This document shows positions 15,708 through 24,607 of a stretch of DNA of 50,968 nt, piece after piece. The stretch lies in NCBI GenBank assembly GCA_019455245.1, contig JACFMR010000012.1, forward strand, positions 1-50,968, written 5' to 3'. Under the pieces are notes generated by a model. It was given only the letters and a program-made list of their open reading frames with translations. It was not told the origin of the DNA and made no database searches. Position numbers and translations under genes: made by a program. Within the stretch, counting starts at the first letter, position 1; the number at the start of each line of letters is the position of its first letter. Source of the DNA: Opitutaceae bacterium. GTDB lineage: Bacteria; Verrucomicrobiota; Verrucomicrobiia; Opitutales; Opitutaceae.

Positions 15708-17651
15708 TTACTGCGCCTGTTGCAGGCGGGCCAGATAAGCGCGCAAGGCGGGCCAGTCGGGCCGCAGGGCCAACGCGGCTTCGAAATGGGCGATGGCCTC
15801 ATGCCGCCGGGAACGGTCCTGCAGCAGCAGGTTGGCGAGATTGACATGTGCCTCGGCGAACCCCGGGCGTTGGGCCAGTGCGGTTTGAAAGCACGCGATG
15901 GCCTCGTCGCGGTTTCCGGGCAGCCGGGCCAGCGCGTTGCCGAGGTTGAAATGGGCGTCGATGAACCCGGGGCGCAGCCGGATCGCCTGCCGGTAGTTTT
16001 CGATGGCCGCGGGCAGCTGTCCGTCGATCCGGGTCAACGCGTTGCCCAGATTGCAGTAGGCCTCGGCGAGATCTGGCGCCAACCGGATGGCGGTATGGTA
16101 ATGGCGGACGGCGTCGGGCAGGCGGTCCGGCATGCGCACCAACAGGTTGCCAAGGTGGTTGTGCGCCTCGGCGAAATCCGGCTGCAGGGTCATGGCCCGG
16201 CGATAAGCGTCTTCCGCGGCCCGCAACTTCGCCGGCAGATTGCTCCAGGCGTTCGCCAGATTGAAATGGGCGTCGGCGGATTCCGGGCGCAGCCGGACCA
16301 CCGTTTCATAATGCCAGGCGGCCTCCTCCAGCCGGGCATCATCGCGGGCGAGAATGTTGCCCAGGTTGTTGTGCGCCAGCCAGCAGTCGGGATTGGCGCG
16401 CAGGGTGGCGCGGTACAAGGTCTCGGCATCCTTGTAGAGCTGCGCCTGCCGCCAGGTGAGAACGACGAGAATCCCCAGGACGACAAACGGCAGGCCGGCC
16501 AGCACGCGGGCCGGATCGCCGCGCCATTGCGCGCGCCACCGGGTGAAGCCCGCGGCGGCGGCGATGATGAGCGCCCCGCCGCCCAGGTATTGAAAATGAT
16601 CCGCGACGTAGGAGAAAGCGAAGGGGTAGACATTGAAGAACCCGAGCACCGGGAAAATGGTGCCGGCGTAGATCAGGAACGCCGCCAGCGGTCCGCGATT
16701 GGTGCGCGCGAGTCTGATCAGGCCGGTGACCGTGGCGATGACCACCAGGACGAACAGGTATTGCCACCAGACCCCCGCATCCACGGTCCAGCGGGGATAA
16801 ATGAAAACGAGCTCGGCCGGCCAAAGCAGCTTGGCGGGGTAGAAGCAAAGCACCCGCGCCGCCAGCAGTCCGCGTTCGAACCAGCTCAGGCCGTAGTCCG
16901 ATCCGCTGGCGCCGATCAGGGTGCGCTCGACCCAGGCGGAAAACAGGCCGGCTCCGATACCGAGCAGAAACCAGGGCAGCAATGGCATGATATCCTGCCG
17001 CCAGGAGAGCCGGCCCCGTTGCCACCAGAACAGCACCAGCAGCACCGCCGGCAGGGTGGCGGTGACCGTCTTCGTCATCAGGGCGAGCAGAAAGAAGGCG
17101 AACGCCGGGTAGTAGTAACGGCGCAATCGCGTGTGATCGAAGCGCAGGTAAAGACAGGCGCTGCCAAGATAGAGCACCGCGGACAGCGTGTTTTTTTGCT
17201 CACTGATCCATGCGACCGACTCCACCTGGATCGGATGCAGGGCAAAGATCAGTCCGCCCAGCCAGGCGCCGGGCAGGGCTAGCAAACGCATTAAGAGGAC
17301 AATCAGGCCGGCGGCGGCGGCATGCAGGATCAAATTCACGAGGTGGTAGGCCGCCGGAGAATCGCCCCAGATCTGCGCTTGCAGCCAAAAGGCCGAATGC
17401 AGCAGGGGATAGTATTGTTGGGTCGCGCCGACCTCGATCCAGATGCGCTTGAGCCCGTCCGCGGAACGCAGTTCGGGACTTGTGACATGCGCGTCGTCAT
17501 CCCACAGCCAACCGCCGTTGATCGCGGGCGAATACGACAGGAATACTGCGACGAAAATCGCGGCGAACAAGGCGATGGTCCGGGGGGTGCGGAGTGACCT
17601 GGTCACGGCATTGCGAACTGGCAGCGGCTGAGCGGCGGGGCAAGCATTCAA
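15708..17651 (-). CDS. TMTC-like membrane protein with C-terminal TPR array
   Basis: 647 residues. The N-terminal two thirds have about 10-11 membrane helices and the acidic first-loop motif GGWLWDDDAHVT, as in TMTC/PMT-type GT-C glycosyltransferases. LIFALHPIQVESVAWISEQK matches the DUF1736/TMTC region. The C-terminal third is an array of at least six TPRs, each 35 residues long rather than 34 (for example AEAHNHLGNLLVRMPDRLPD). A lipid-linked sugar transferase with a protein-binding tail is a reasonable inference. The start is TTG at 17651, 12 nt after the exporter stop; a GTG at 17606 is an alternative. The position suggests it is the fifth gene of the exporter operon. Confidence 0.8.
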   Translation of the reverse strand: MNACPAAQPLPVRNAVTRSLRTPRTIALFAAIFVAVFLSYSPAINGGWLWDDDAHVTSPELRSADGLKRIWIEVGATQQYYPLLHSAFWLQAQIWGDSPAAYHLVNLILHAAAAGLIVLLMRLLALPGAWLGGLIFALHPIQVESVAWISEQKNTLSAVLYLGSACLYLRFDHTRLRRYYYPAFAFFLLALMTKTVTATLPAVLLVLFWWQRGRLSWRQDIMPLLPWFLLGIGAGLFSAWVERTLIGASGSDYGLSWFERGLLAARVLCFYPAKLLWPAELVFIYPRWTVDAGVWWQYLFVLVVIATVTGLIRLARTNRGPLAAFLIYAGTIFPVLGFFNVYPFAFSYVADHFQYLGGGALIIAAAAGFTRWRAQWRGDPARVLAGLPFVVLGILVVLTWRQAQLYKDAETLYRATLRANPDCWLAHNNLGNILARDDARLEEAAWHYETVVRLRPESADAHFNLANAWSNLPAKLRAAEDAYRRAMTLQPDFAEAHNHLGNLLVRMPDRLPDAVRHYHTAIRLAPDLAEAYCNLGNALTRIDGQLPAAIENYRQAIRLRPGFIDAHFNLGNALARLPGNRDEAIACFQTALAQRPGFAEAHVNLANLLLQDRSRRHEAIAHFEAALALRPDWPALRAYLARLQQAQ

Positions 17652-17663
17652 GCCGGGCGCCGG

Positions 17664-20072
17664 CTATTTGCCGTTCAGCATGAAGGGTGCCTGGGTGTGC
17701 CCGGTATGGTGCCGGTAGAGCCAGCGGGCCATGGCGGGCATCAAGGTGATGGCGCCGAGCATGTTGACCATAAACATGAACCCGAGCAGCAGGCCCATAT
17801 CGGCTTGGAATTTCAGTTCCGAAAACATCCAGGTGCTGACGCCGATCGCCAGCGTCATTCCGGTGAAGACCACCGCACTGCCGGTCTGGGTAAAGGCGGC
17901 ATACATGGCGTCCTCGAAATACTCGCCGCGTTTCAAGGCATCCTTGAGTCGGGAATAGATGTAGATGCCGTAATCCACGCCGATGCCGACCCCCAACGCC
18001 ACGACCGGCAGGGTGGATGTCTTCAAGCCAATCTCCATCGCGACCATGAGGGCGTAGGACAGAAATGACACGACGACCAGCGGCAGCACGATGCAGAGCG
18101 TGGCGCGCAGGGAGCGGAAAGTGATCAGGCAGAGCACGATCACGGCGCCAAAGATCCAGTAAACGATCGGCTTCTGCGCCGCGGCGACCACCTCGTTGGT
18201 GGCGGCCATCACGCCGACGTTGCCGCTGGCGAGCAGGAATTTGGCCTTCGGCGAGGGATTGGCCTCCCGAAACGCTTTCACCGCATCGGTCACGCGCCGG
18301 ATCGTGTCGGCCTTGTGGTCGGTGAGGAAAATCATGACGGGCATCACGCTGCCGTCGCTGTTGAGGAGGCCGGTGGCGGTTTCAATGGGGGAGACCGCCT
18401 GGGCGAGGGCCTGGGGATTACGCGGCAGGATGCGCCATTTCAATGAGCCCTCGTTGAAGCCGGCATTGATGACCTTGGCCGCCGAACTCAGGCTGATCAC
18501 CGACTGCACCCCCGGGACCGTGCGCATGGTGCCCTCGAAGCGATCCATCAGGCTGACGACCTCATGGTCGACGCAGGCATTGGGGCCGCCCTCGACCAGC
18601 ACCGAAATCATGTCCACCCCGATGCTGAAGCGGCTGGTGATGAGGTCGCTGTCCTGATTGTAGCGCGAGCCCTGACGCAGTTCGGGCACGCCGCTGTGCA
18701 GATCCCCGATTTGCACCTCGTCGGCCTTCATGAAGCCGAAGATGCCGGCCGCGAGCCAGAGCAGGATGACCACGATGGAACCCACGGGCCGGGTGACGAC
18801 CAGCAGGGCGCGCCACATGCGCTCGGCCGCGGCATCGCGTCGCGACACTTTTTCCGGTGCGGCAATCGCAAAAGGTGCCTGTGTCCAGGCGGCCTTGCTG
18901 CGGTAGGTGTCCGGCAGCTTCTGATAGGAAAGCAGGATGGGGAGCAGAAAAAGGTTGGTCAGGATGATCACCCCGACACCCAGGCTGGCCGTGATGCCGA
19001 GTTCCTGGATGATGGGAATCTTGATCACCAGCATGGTGATGAAGCCGAGGGTGTCGGTGATGAGCGCGACACCGCCGGGGCCGAGCAATTGGCGGAAAGC
19101 GGAACGCGCGGCCGCCAGTGAACCGGCCCCGTTGAAAACCTCCATGCGGAAGGCGCGCACCATCTGCACCGCGTGGCTCACGCCGATGGCGAACACGAGG
19201 AAGGGCACAAGAATTGACAACGGATCCAGACCAAACCCGAGGAGGTTCAGGCCGCCCATCTGCCAGATGACGGCGGTGAGCGAGCAGACCAGCGGCGGAA
19301 TCGTCAGCCGCAACGAATGGGCATAGAGCCAGACCAGCACCGCCGTGATCGCGAAGGAGACCAGAAAAAAGAAGATGACATTCCGGGCCCCGTCGCTGAT
19401 GTCGCCGATGACCTTGGCAAAGCCGATGATGTGCACCCCGAGCGCCACATCCACGCCCTCGCGGCCGGCGTATTTCTCGCGCACGACCTCTTCGAGGTAG
19501 CGGGCCACCTCGGTGTAATCGAGACGTTTCCCCGTGGACGGATCCACCTCAAGCAATTGCGCGCTGATGATCGCGCCGGAGAAATCGTTCGCGACGAGTT
19601 GGCCGAGCTTGCCCGATTTGAAGATGTTTTCCCGGACTTGGGCGAAGCCTTCCGGGGTGGGCTCGAAGTCATCGGGGATGACATTGCCGCCGGAGAAGCC
19701 GTCCTCGACGACCTCGATGTAGCGGACATTGGGCGTGAAGAGCGACTGCACCTGCGCGCGGTCGACCCCCGGCAGATAAAACACCTCGTCCGTGATTTCG
19801 CGCAGCGATTGGAAAAATTCGGGCGTGAAGATGTCGCCCTCGTCGACGGTGAGCGCGATGATCACGCGGTTGGCCCCGCCAAACTGATCCTGATACTTCA
19901 GGAAATTCTGGATGTAGGGATGATCCTGCGGGAGCTGTTTGTTGAAGCTGGCGTCAACCCGGATGGTGGCGGCGAACCACACCATGACCAGGGTCATGAG
20001 CGTGAAACCGATCACCAGCTTGAGGCGGTGGAGAAAAACCCAGTCGGTAAACTTGTCGAGCAGGTGCGGCAC
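17664..20072 (-). CDS. RND/MMPL-family exporter
   Basis: Inner-membrane RND superfamily protein, 802 residues. Two repeated halves each start with one helix (KLVIGFTLMTLVMVWFA; then VGSIVVILLWLAAGIFGF), then a large periplasmic domain, then a five-helix bundle. GLDPLSILVPFLVFAIGVSHA and VALGVGIGVDYGIYIYSRLK carry the conserved membrane carboxylates. It resembles lipid-transporting MMPL/HpnN-type proteins more than AcrB-type pumps. The start is GTG at 20072, only 6 nt after the YCF48-like gene. It forms a unit with YCF48-like, DUF1329 and DUF1302 genes, a grouping I recall from Proteobacteria, pointing to transport of a hydrophobic substrate across the envelope. Confidence 0.9.
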   Translation of the reverse strand: MPHLLDKFTDWVFLHRLKLVIGFTLMTLVMVWFAATIRVDASFNKQLPQDHPYIQNFLKYQDQFGGANRVIIALTVDEGDIFTPEFFQSLREITDEVFYLPGVDRAQVQSLFTPNVRYIEVVEDGFSGGNVIPDDFEPTPEGFAQVRENIFKSGKLGQLVANDFSGAIISAQLLEVDPSTGKRLDYTEVARYLEEVVREKYAGREGVDVALGVHIIGFAKVIGDISDGARNVIFFFLVSFAITAVLVWLYAHSLRLTIPPLVCSLTAVIWQMGGLNLLGFGLDPLSILVPFLVFAIGVSHAVQMVRAFRMEVFNGAGSLAAARSAFRQLLGPGGVALITDTLGFITMLVIKIPIIQELGITASLGVGVIILTNLFLLPILLSYQKLPDTYRSKAAWTQAPFAIAAPEKVSRRDAAAERMWRALLVVTRPVGSIVVILLWLAAGIFGFMKADEVQIGDLHSGVPELRQGSRYNQDSDLITSRFSIGVDMISVLVEGGPNACVDHEVVSLMDRFEGTMRTVPGVQSVISLSSAAKVINAGFNEGSLKWRILPRNPQALAQAVSPIETATGLLNSDGSVMPVMIFLTDHKADTIRRVTDAVKAFREANPSPKAKFLLASGNVGVMAATNEVVAAAQKPIVYWIFGAVIVLCLITFRSLRATLCIVLPLVVVSFLSYALMVAMEIGLKTSTLPVVALGVGIGVDYGIYIYSRLKDALKRGEYFEDAMYAAFTQTGSAVVFTGMTLAIGVSTWMFSELKFQADMGLLLGFMFMVNMLGAITLMPAMARWLYRHHTGHTQAPFMLNGK

Positions 20073-20078
20073 GGTGGT

Positions 20079-20999
20079 TCAGGGCTGGGGCAGGGGGGTG
20101 ACGCCTTCCTCCCCGAAGGCCAGCAGCCGGCCGTCGGGAGCGATCAGGAGGTGGGCAACCGCATGGGTGTTGGGCAGCGGCCAGGCGGTGAAGGTGCGGC
20201 CGTCATCGCGGCTGACGATGAAGGCGCGGGACTGGCCGGCGAGCACGATCTCGCCGGAAGGCAGCCGGCAGGCGGTGGCCAACAAGGCGGGCTTGTTATT
20301 GGGCACCAGATCCCAGGTGTCGCCGTTGTCGGCACTGCGGTAGATGCGCCCGCGCAGGCCATGCGCCAGCAACTCCGTGGCGGACAACGGGAGGATCCCG
20401 AAGAAGGAACCGTCGTAGGGCGAGGCGATGTTGAGCCAGGTGCGGCCGAGGTCGTCGGACCGCAGCAGCGTGCCGCGTTCCCCGGCAATGTAGAGCGTGC
20501 CGGCGGGGCCGATGGTGATGCGGTTGAGGTGGGAATCATCCTCCGCCGCGGCACCCGGTTCCCAGGTGACGCCGTTATCGCGGCTTTCCAGATACTGGCC
20601 ATAGGCGCCGATCACGATGATCTGGCCGGGCGCCACCACGGCGAGATCCAGAAAGGACTCCTCCAGGTTCGGCCCTTGATAAACTTGCCGCCAAGTTCTG
20701 CCCGCGTCGTTGGTTTCGAGAACCAAGGCATCGTGCCCCACTGCCCAGCCGCGCTGACCGTCTGCGGCGAACGCCACCGCCGTCAGCGTGGTGGCGGTGG
20801 GGGATTCCTGCCGGATCCAGGTTTGGCCCGAATCCTCGGAACGGACAATGAGTCCGCGTTCACCGACGGCGACCACCACGGCATCGGCTGCGACGGCCGC
20901 GTCCAAAAGCAATGAATGCAACCGGCCCATCGGTGCTGCTCCGGCGCTGCCCAGCATAAGGAGCAAGGGCAGGAGCAGGCGGATGGTTTTGGTCGTCAT
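20079..20999 (-). CDS. YCF48-like/BNR-repeat beta-propeller, secreted
   Basis: 306 residues with a signal peptide (MTTKTIRLLLPLLLMLGSAG) and a beta-propeller built from at least six Asp-box repeats: SEDSGQTW, TNDAGRTW, SRDNGVTW, SDDLGRTW, SADNGDTW and SRDDGRTF. The fold is that of the YCF48/HCF136 photosystem-II assembly group, but outside phototrophs the role is unknown. Here it probably acts as a periplasmic scaffold for the exporter encoded 6 nt downstream. The ATG at 20999 gives a clean signal peptide; an upstream ATG at 21035 would add 12 residues. Confidence 0.87.
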   Translation of the reverse strand: MTTKTIRLLLPLLLMLGSAGAAPMGRLHSLLLDAAVAADAVVVAVGERGLIVRSEDSGQTWIRQESPTATTLTAVAFAADGQRGWAVGHDALVLETNDAGRTWRQVYQGPNLEESFLDLAVVAPGQIIVIGAYGQYLESRDNGVTWEPGAAAEDDSHLNRITIGPAGTLYIAGERGTLLRSDDLGRTWLNIASPYDGSFFGILPLSATELLAHGLRGRIYRSADNGDTWDLVPNNKPALLATACRLPSGEIVLAGQSRAFIVSRDDGRTFTAWPLPNTHAVAHLLIAPDGRLLAFGEEGVTPLPQP

Positions 21000-21062
21000 G
21001 AGTCGCGGCTGACAACTGGCGTCCGACGGTGTCATGCCGCCGGACGCCGGGCAATGAGGTGC

Positions 21063-22415
21063 TCAGCGGATACCGGCGCGGCGCAGGGTGTCGGGGCCGT
21101 AATCGGCGGGGGTGCGTTGGATGGTGAAGTCGTACATCGGACCTTCGTTGTCCAGGCCGATGGCGAGGTAGCGTCCGGCCTGCAGGTCGGTATGAACCTC
21201 CAAGGTGCTCCAGAAGGTCAGGGCATCGTAGTAATTGATGCAATGCGCCTCGGACACACGCCAGATCTGACCGCGGGAGTCGTATTGATCCACCGCGAGG
21301 ATCTGCCAGCTGTCCTCATCGATGTAGAATGTGCGGCGCGAATACAGGTGGGAGGCGCCGGCCTTCAGGGTCGCGTCCACCACCCAAACGCGATGCAGCT
21401 CGTAGCGGGCAAGGTCCTGGTTGATGTGCAGCGGGGTGAGGATGTCCTTTGCCTTCACCTGGTCGCTGTGCAACCGGTAGGAATTGTACGGCACGAGCAT
21501 CTCGCGCTTGCCGACGAGATTCCAGTCGTAGCGGTCCGGGGCGCCGTTGAGCATGTCGAACTGGTCGCTGGTGCGCATGCCGTCGGCGGCGGTGCCGGGG
21601 TTGTCGTAGGCGACATTCGGCGCGCGGCTCACACGGCGACGGCCGACGTTGTAAACCCAGGCCCGGCGGGTTTCCTTCACCTGATCAAGGGTCTCGTGCA
21701 CCAGCAGGATGGTGCCGGCCAGGCGGGCGGGCGCGCTCACGGCCTGCTTGAAATAGACCAGCACGTTGTCGAGGTCCTCGGGACGGATCCCTTCGCGAGC
21801 GTAATTGAAGAGAAACTCGTCCTCAAACTCGACCATCGTGTAACCGCCGCCACGCGTGGGGGCGGCCTGGCCGATCTTGCGCACGGCGGCCACTCCACGG
21901 TAGCGGGTGAGATGATTCCAGATCACTTCCAGGCCGTTGGCCGGGATGGGGAACGGGATGCCGATGACCGCACCGTCAATGCCCGCGCCATCGTTTACCA
22001 ATCGGGCGGTGGTGGCATTGTTGCGTGTGGCCTCGTAGATTCGCTCGGGGACGGAGGCGCTGCGGCGGGTGGGGTAGACGTGGAGTTTGTAGTCGGGATA
22101 CGCCTGCAGGAGGGCCGCATGGCCCGCGGTGATCACGTCGGCGTAGTCGCCCAGGTTGGCCGCGGTCACGGTGTAGAGCCGCTGGTCGCCCGCGTAGGGA
22201 TCCGGATGATGATCACCGGGTTTGTAGCCGTCGGGACCGCGGGTGATGCCGCCCTCCCAAGCGGGGATCGTGCCGGCGGCGTTGCCGGCGCGTTCGGCCC
22301 CGAGGGGCGTCAGATCCTGGCCCAGGCGGGCCGCTTCATCTGCGGAGACGGCGGCGGTGCCGGCCACAGGCAGGGCCGCGAGCAGGCAGGTGGTGAAAAA
22401 GATGCGGTGTTTCAT
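21063..22415 (-). CDS. DUF1329 periplasmic protein (LolA/LolB-like fold group)
   Basis: 450 residues with a signal peptide (MKHRIFFTTCLLAALPVAGT) and the DUF1329 hallmarks LTPLGAERAGNAAGTIPAW near the N-terminus, IPFPIPANGLEVIWNH in the middle and RRTFYIDEDSWQILAVDQYD late. The family is placed in the LolA/LolB-like fold group, which shields acyl chains. That would suit a carrier between an inner-membrane RND protein and an outer-membrane barrel. It lies 16 nt after the DUF1302 gene and 63 nt before the YCF48-like gene. The family call is firm; carrier function is inference. Confidence 0.92.
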   Translation of the reverse strand: MKHRIFFTTCLLAALPVAGTAAVSADEAARLGQDLTPLGAERAGNAAGTIPAWEGGITRGPDGYKPGDHHPDPYAGDQRLYTVTAANLGDYADVITAGHAALLQAYPDYKLHVYPTRRSASVPERIYEATRNNATTARLVNDGAGIDGAVIGIPFPIPANGLEVIWNHLTRYRGVAAVRKIGQAAPTRGGGYTMVEFEDEFLFNYAREGIRPEDLDNVLVYFKQAVSAPARLAGTILLVHETLDQVKETRRAWVYNVGRRRVSRAPNVAYDNPGTAADGMRTSDQFDMLNGAPDRYDWNLVGKREMLVPYNSYRLHSDQVKAKDILTPLHINQDLARYELHRVWVVDATLKAGASHLYSRRTFYIDEDSWQILAVDQYDSRGQIWRVSEAHCINYYDALTFWSTLEVHTDLQAGRYLAIGLDNEGPMYDFTIQRTPADYGPDTLRRAGIR

Positions 22416-22431
22416 GATAATGGCCGTCGGG

Positions 22432-24396
22432 TTAGAATGAATACTTGATGGTGGCGGCGACGTAATCGCGGTCGTTCAGAAGGTTGTAGTCCTTGGCGCC
22501 GAAGTAATTCACGTAGCGCAGTTCAAATGCCCAGGAGTTCTGGTAAACGAACTCCGCGCCAATCGTCACGCTCTTGCGCCCGTGGATGAAGTTGCCCAAG
22601 GGCAGGGGCGTGGTGCCCGAGACATCGTGACTGAAGGCGATGGAAGGCGAGACATTCAGGCCGGCAAAGGCGTTGTTGTAATCGAGCCGGGCCAGCATCT
22701 GGTAGCCCCAGGAGAAATCGTCGGCAAACGCGCGTTCCGACGTGGCCGGCAGCGTGGGATTGCCGCTGGTGGCCATGTTGGCGACGCTGCCGCTGGTAAA
22801 GGAGCCGGGGCCGTCGTAGCGCAGCGTGCTTTGGGCGGGAAGATTTGCCCACAAACCGCCGGCTTCACCCACCACCACGAGTTGACTGGCCCCCAGGGTG
22901 GGACCGAAGACCTTGGTCATGGTGCTTTGGGCGGTCCAGACATCGTGCCGTCGGTAGCCGGGGACGTATGTGCTGTATTGGCCCAGATAACTGCCGACTT
23001 GGTTGCTGGCCCCATAGATCGGTGTCAGCGAAGAGAGGGCGGCAAACAGCAGTTCGACGTCGTCGATCTGCAGGGGCACGTCCTTTTTGAAGGAGACATC
23101 GGCCTGCCACGAGATGCCGGTGCTGCCGAGATCGGCGTTCACACTGGCGCCAAACATGTCGATGCCGTCGGGGTATTCGACGATGTAGCGTCCGGTCTTG
23201 GCCGCGGTTAGAAGTCCGATCTGCTGCGCGCCGGCCGCGATGGTGCGGGCCGCGGGGTAAAACGGCTGCAGGGAAGCCGGCAGGGCGGCCGCTGGGACAT
23301 TGGTCAAGGCGGCGCCGATGAGGGTGCTGAGGGCGGACGGCACGCCCGCCGCCGGATAGCCCGCCCCGACCATGGCGGGAGCAAGCTGGGCGGTGGCGAG
23401 GTTGGAGGCGGTGGCGACCACGAGTGCGCTGCTGACCGGTCCGGTGGGGGTGCGGGCACTGATGACGGGCGAGCGGCTGTGGTAGCGCGCATAGTAGAGA
23501 CCGATGTCCAGGCCCGATTTGGTGTAGATGTGGGAGGCGATGCCGTATTGGTTGAAATTGCTGCGCTCATGATCCTTGTCGCGCAGGATGCCACCGAGTC
23601 CGGTGTTGTTGACCCCTCCGATGTCGGCGATGCCGCCGAAGCCGAGCCAGACGGTGTCGCCACCGCGGCTGGCAAAATCGTTGGTGGAAAAATAGGTGCC
23701 GGCGGGTTCGAGCTCGTTGCGCCGAAACTCGAGCAACCAGAACGGCTCGATCGTGATGTTGGGCGTGAGACCGATGGAGGCCTTGATCATGTTGACCGGG
23801 AGGAAGGCCTCCTTGAGCTCAGCGCCCGGGTTGCGCAGCTTGGAGAGGTCGACCGGATTGACGACGTTGTTGCCGTTGGGGATGAACGTGCTCTCGCCCA
23901 GGCTCAGCACCTGCCGGCCGAAGCGCAGGTCAACGGGGATGCCGTCGAGGTCGAACTGGCCGTACACATACATGTCGAGCAATTCGGCGCCGCGCTTGAC
24001 GCGATCCTCGGCCTGCTTGGACAGCGGGGTGCGCTTGGTCTCGTCGCTCTTCAGGTCGGTGAAGTAATAGCCGCGCAGGAACATGCCGTAATCGCGGTAG
24101 CTCAGCTGGAAATCATGCGACACCTTGGCGAGCGCCGAGACCCAGCCCTTGTCGTAATTGAGGTTGCCGTCGTCGGCGTTGACAGAGTTCTGCAAGCCGC
24201 CGTTGGCCCGGCCGTAGTAGGCGGCATCAGGCGAACTGAGCCGGTAAAGGCCGCCGAAGGAAAGGGTGGTGTCGAAACTGCCGCTCCATTCGCCGCTGCT
24301 GAACTGATAGGCTCCGGCTCCGGGCAACAGGCAGGTCAAGGCCGCCAGCCAGGCACAGGCCCGGCGGAAGGCCACGTTGGGTGTTGGTTTTTTCAT
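22432..24396 (-). CDS. DUF1302 outer-membrane beta-barrel
   Basis: 654 residues. Signal peptide through LAALTCLLPGAGA, then the DUF1302 start YQFSSGEWSGSFDTTLSFGG. Amphipathic strands continue to the C-terminal VAATIKYSF, whose final phenylalanine fits recognition by the outer-membrane assembly machinery. Family landmarks include LRFGRQVLSLGESTFIPNG and NPVDLSKLRNPGAELKEA. It is the first gene of the unit leading to DUF1329, YCF48-like and the RND exporter. The ATG at 24396 begins the signal peptide; a longer in-frame extension to 24510 looks non-coding. A possible promoter lies about 110 nt upstream. Confidence 0.92.
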   Translation of the reverse strand: MKKPTPNVAFRRACAWLAALTCLLPGAGAYQFSSGEWSGSFDTTLSFGGLYRLSSPDAAYYGRANGGLQNSVNADDGNLNYDKGWVSALAKVSHDFQLSYRDYGMFLRGYYFTDLKSDETKRTPLSKQAEDRVKRGAELLDMYVYGQFDLDGIPVDLRFGRQVLSLGESTFIPNGNNVVNPVDLSKLRNPGAELKEAFLPVNMIKASIGLTPNITIEPFWLLEFRRNELEPAGTYFSTNDFASRGGDTVWLGFGGIADIGGVNNTGLGGILRDKDHERSNFNQYGIASHIYTKSGLDIGLYYARYHSRSPVISARTPTGPVSSALVVATASNLATAQLAPAMVGAGYPAAGVPSALSTLIGAALTNVPAAALPASLQPFYPAARTIAAGAQQIGLLTAAKTGRYIVEYPDGIDMFGASVNADLGSTGISWQADVSFKKDVPLQIDDVELLFAALSSLTPIYGASNQVGSYLGQYSTYVPGYRRHDVWTAQSTMTKVFGPTLGASQLVVVGEAGGLWANLPAQSTLRYDGPGSFTSGSVANMATSGNPTLPATSERAFADDFSWGYQMLARLDYNNAFAGLNVSPSIAFSHDVSGTTPLPLGNFIHGRKSVTIGAEFVYQNSWAFELRYVNYFGAKDYNLLNDRDYVAATIKYSF

Positions 24397-24505
24397 GGGG
24401 TTAAATTCCGGCATGCACGCAAAACGGCGCACGGATGGTGCAGAATCGACGGGGTGGGGTGGTGACGGAGGTTGACCGATGCACGGTCTGCAGAGCGAGC
24501 GAATT

Positions 24506-24533
24506 TGCATACCGCGACAAGCGATTTAGTCAA
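24506..24533 (-). promoter_or_regulatory. Possible sigma70-type promoter for the DUF1302 operon
   Basis: Minus strand: TTGACT (24533-24528), a 16-nt spacer, then TATGCA (24511-24506) in the 211-nt divergent gap before uvrA. The -35 is good and the -10 is weak. It would give a leader of about 100 nt. Confidence 0.35.
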
Positions 24534-24607
24534 TTTCGGCGCGCTTATTATTTCCCTTACTTGTTTGGGGTTGATAATCTTCAGCAATCAAATGCCGTTT
24601 TGAGAAC

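Noticed and set aside
15015..17282. 755-codon open frame antisense to the TPR and permease genes
   Set aside because: The composition is Gln/Gly/Arg-rich with no domain. The minus-strand genes have complete families and membrane helices.
19317..20915. 532-codon open frame antisense to the RND and YCF48-like genes
   Set aside because: No domain, shadow composition, and the opposite strand has clear families.
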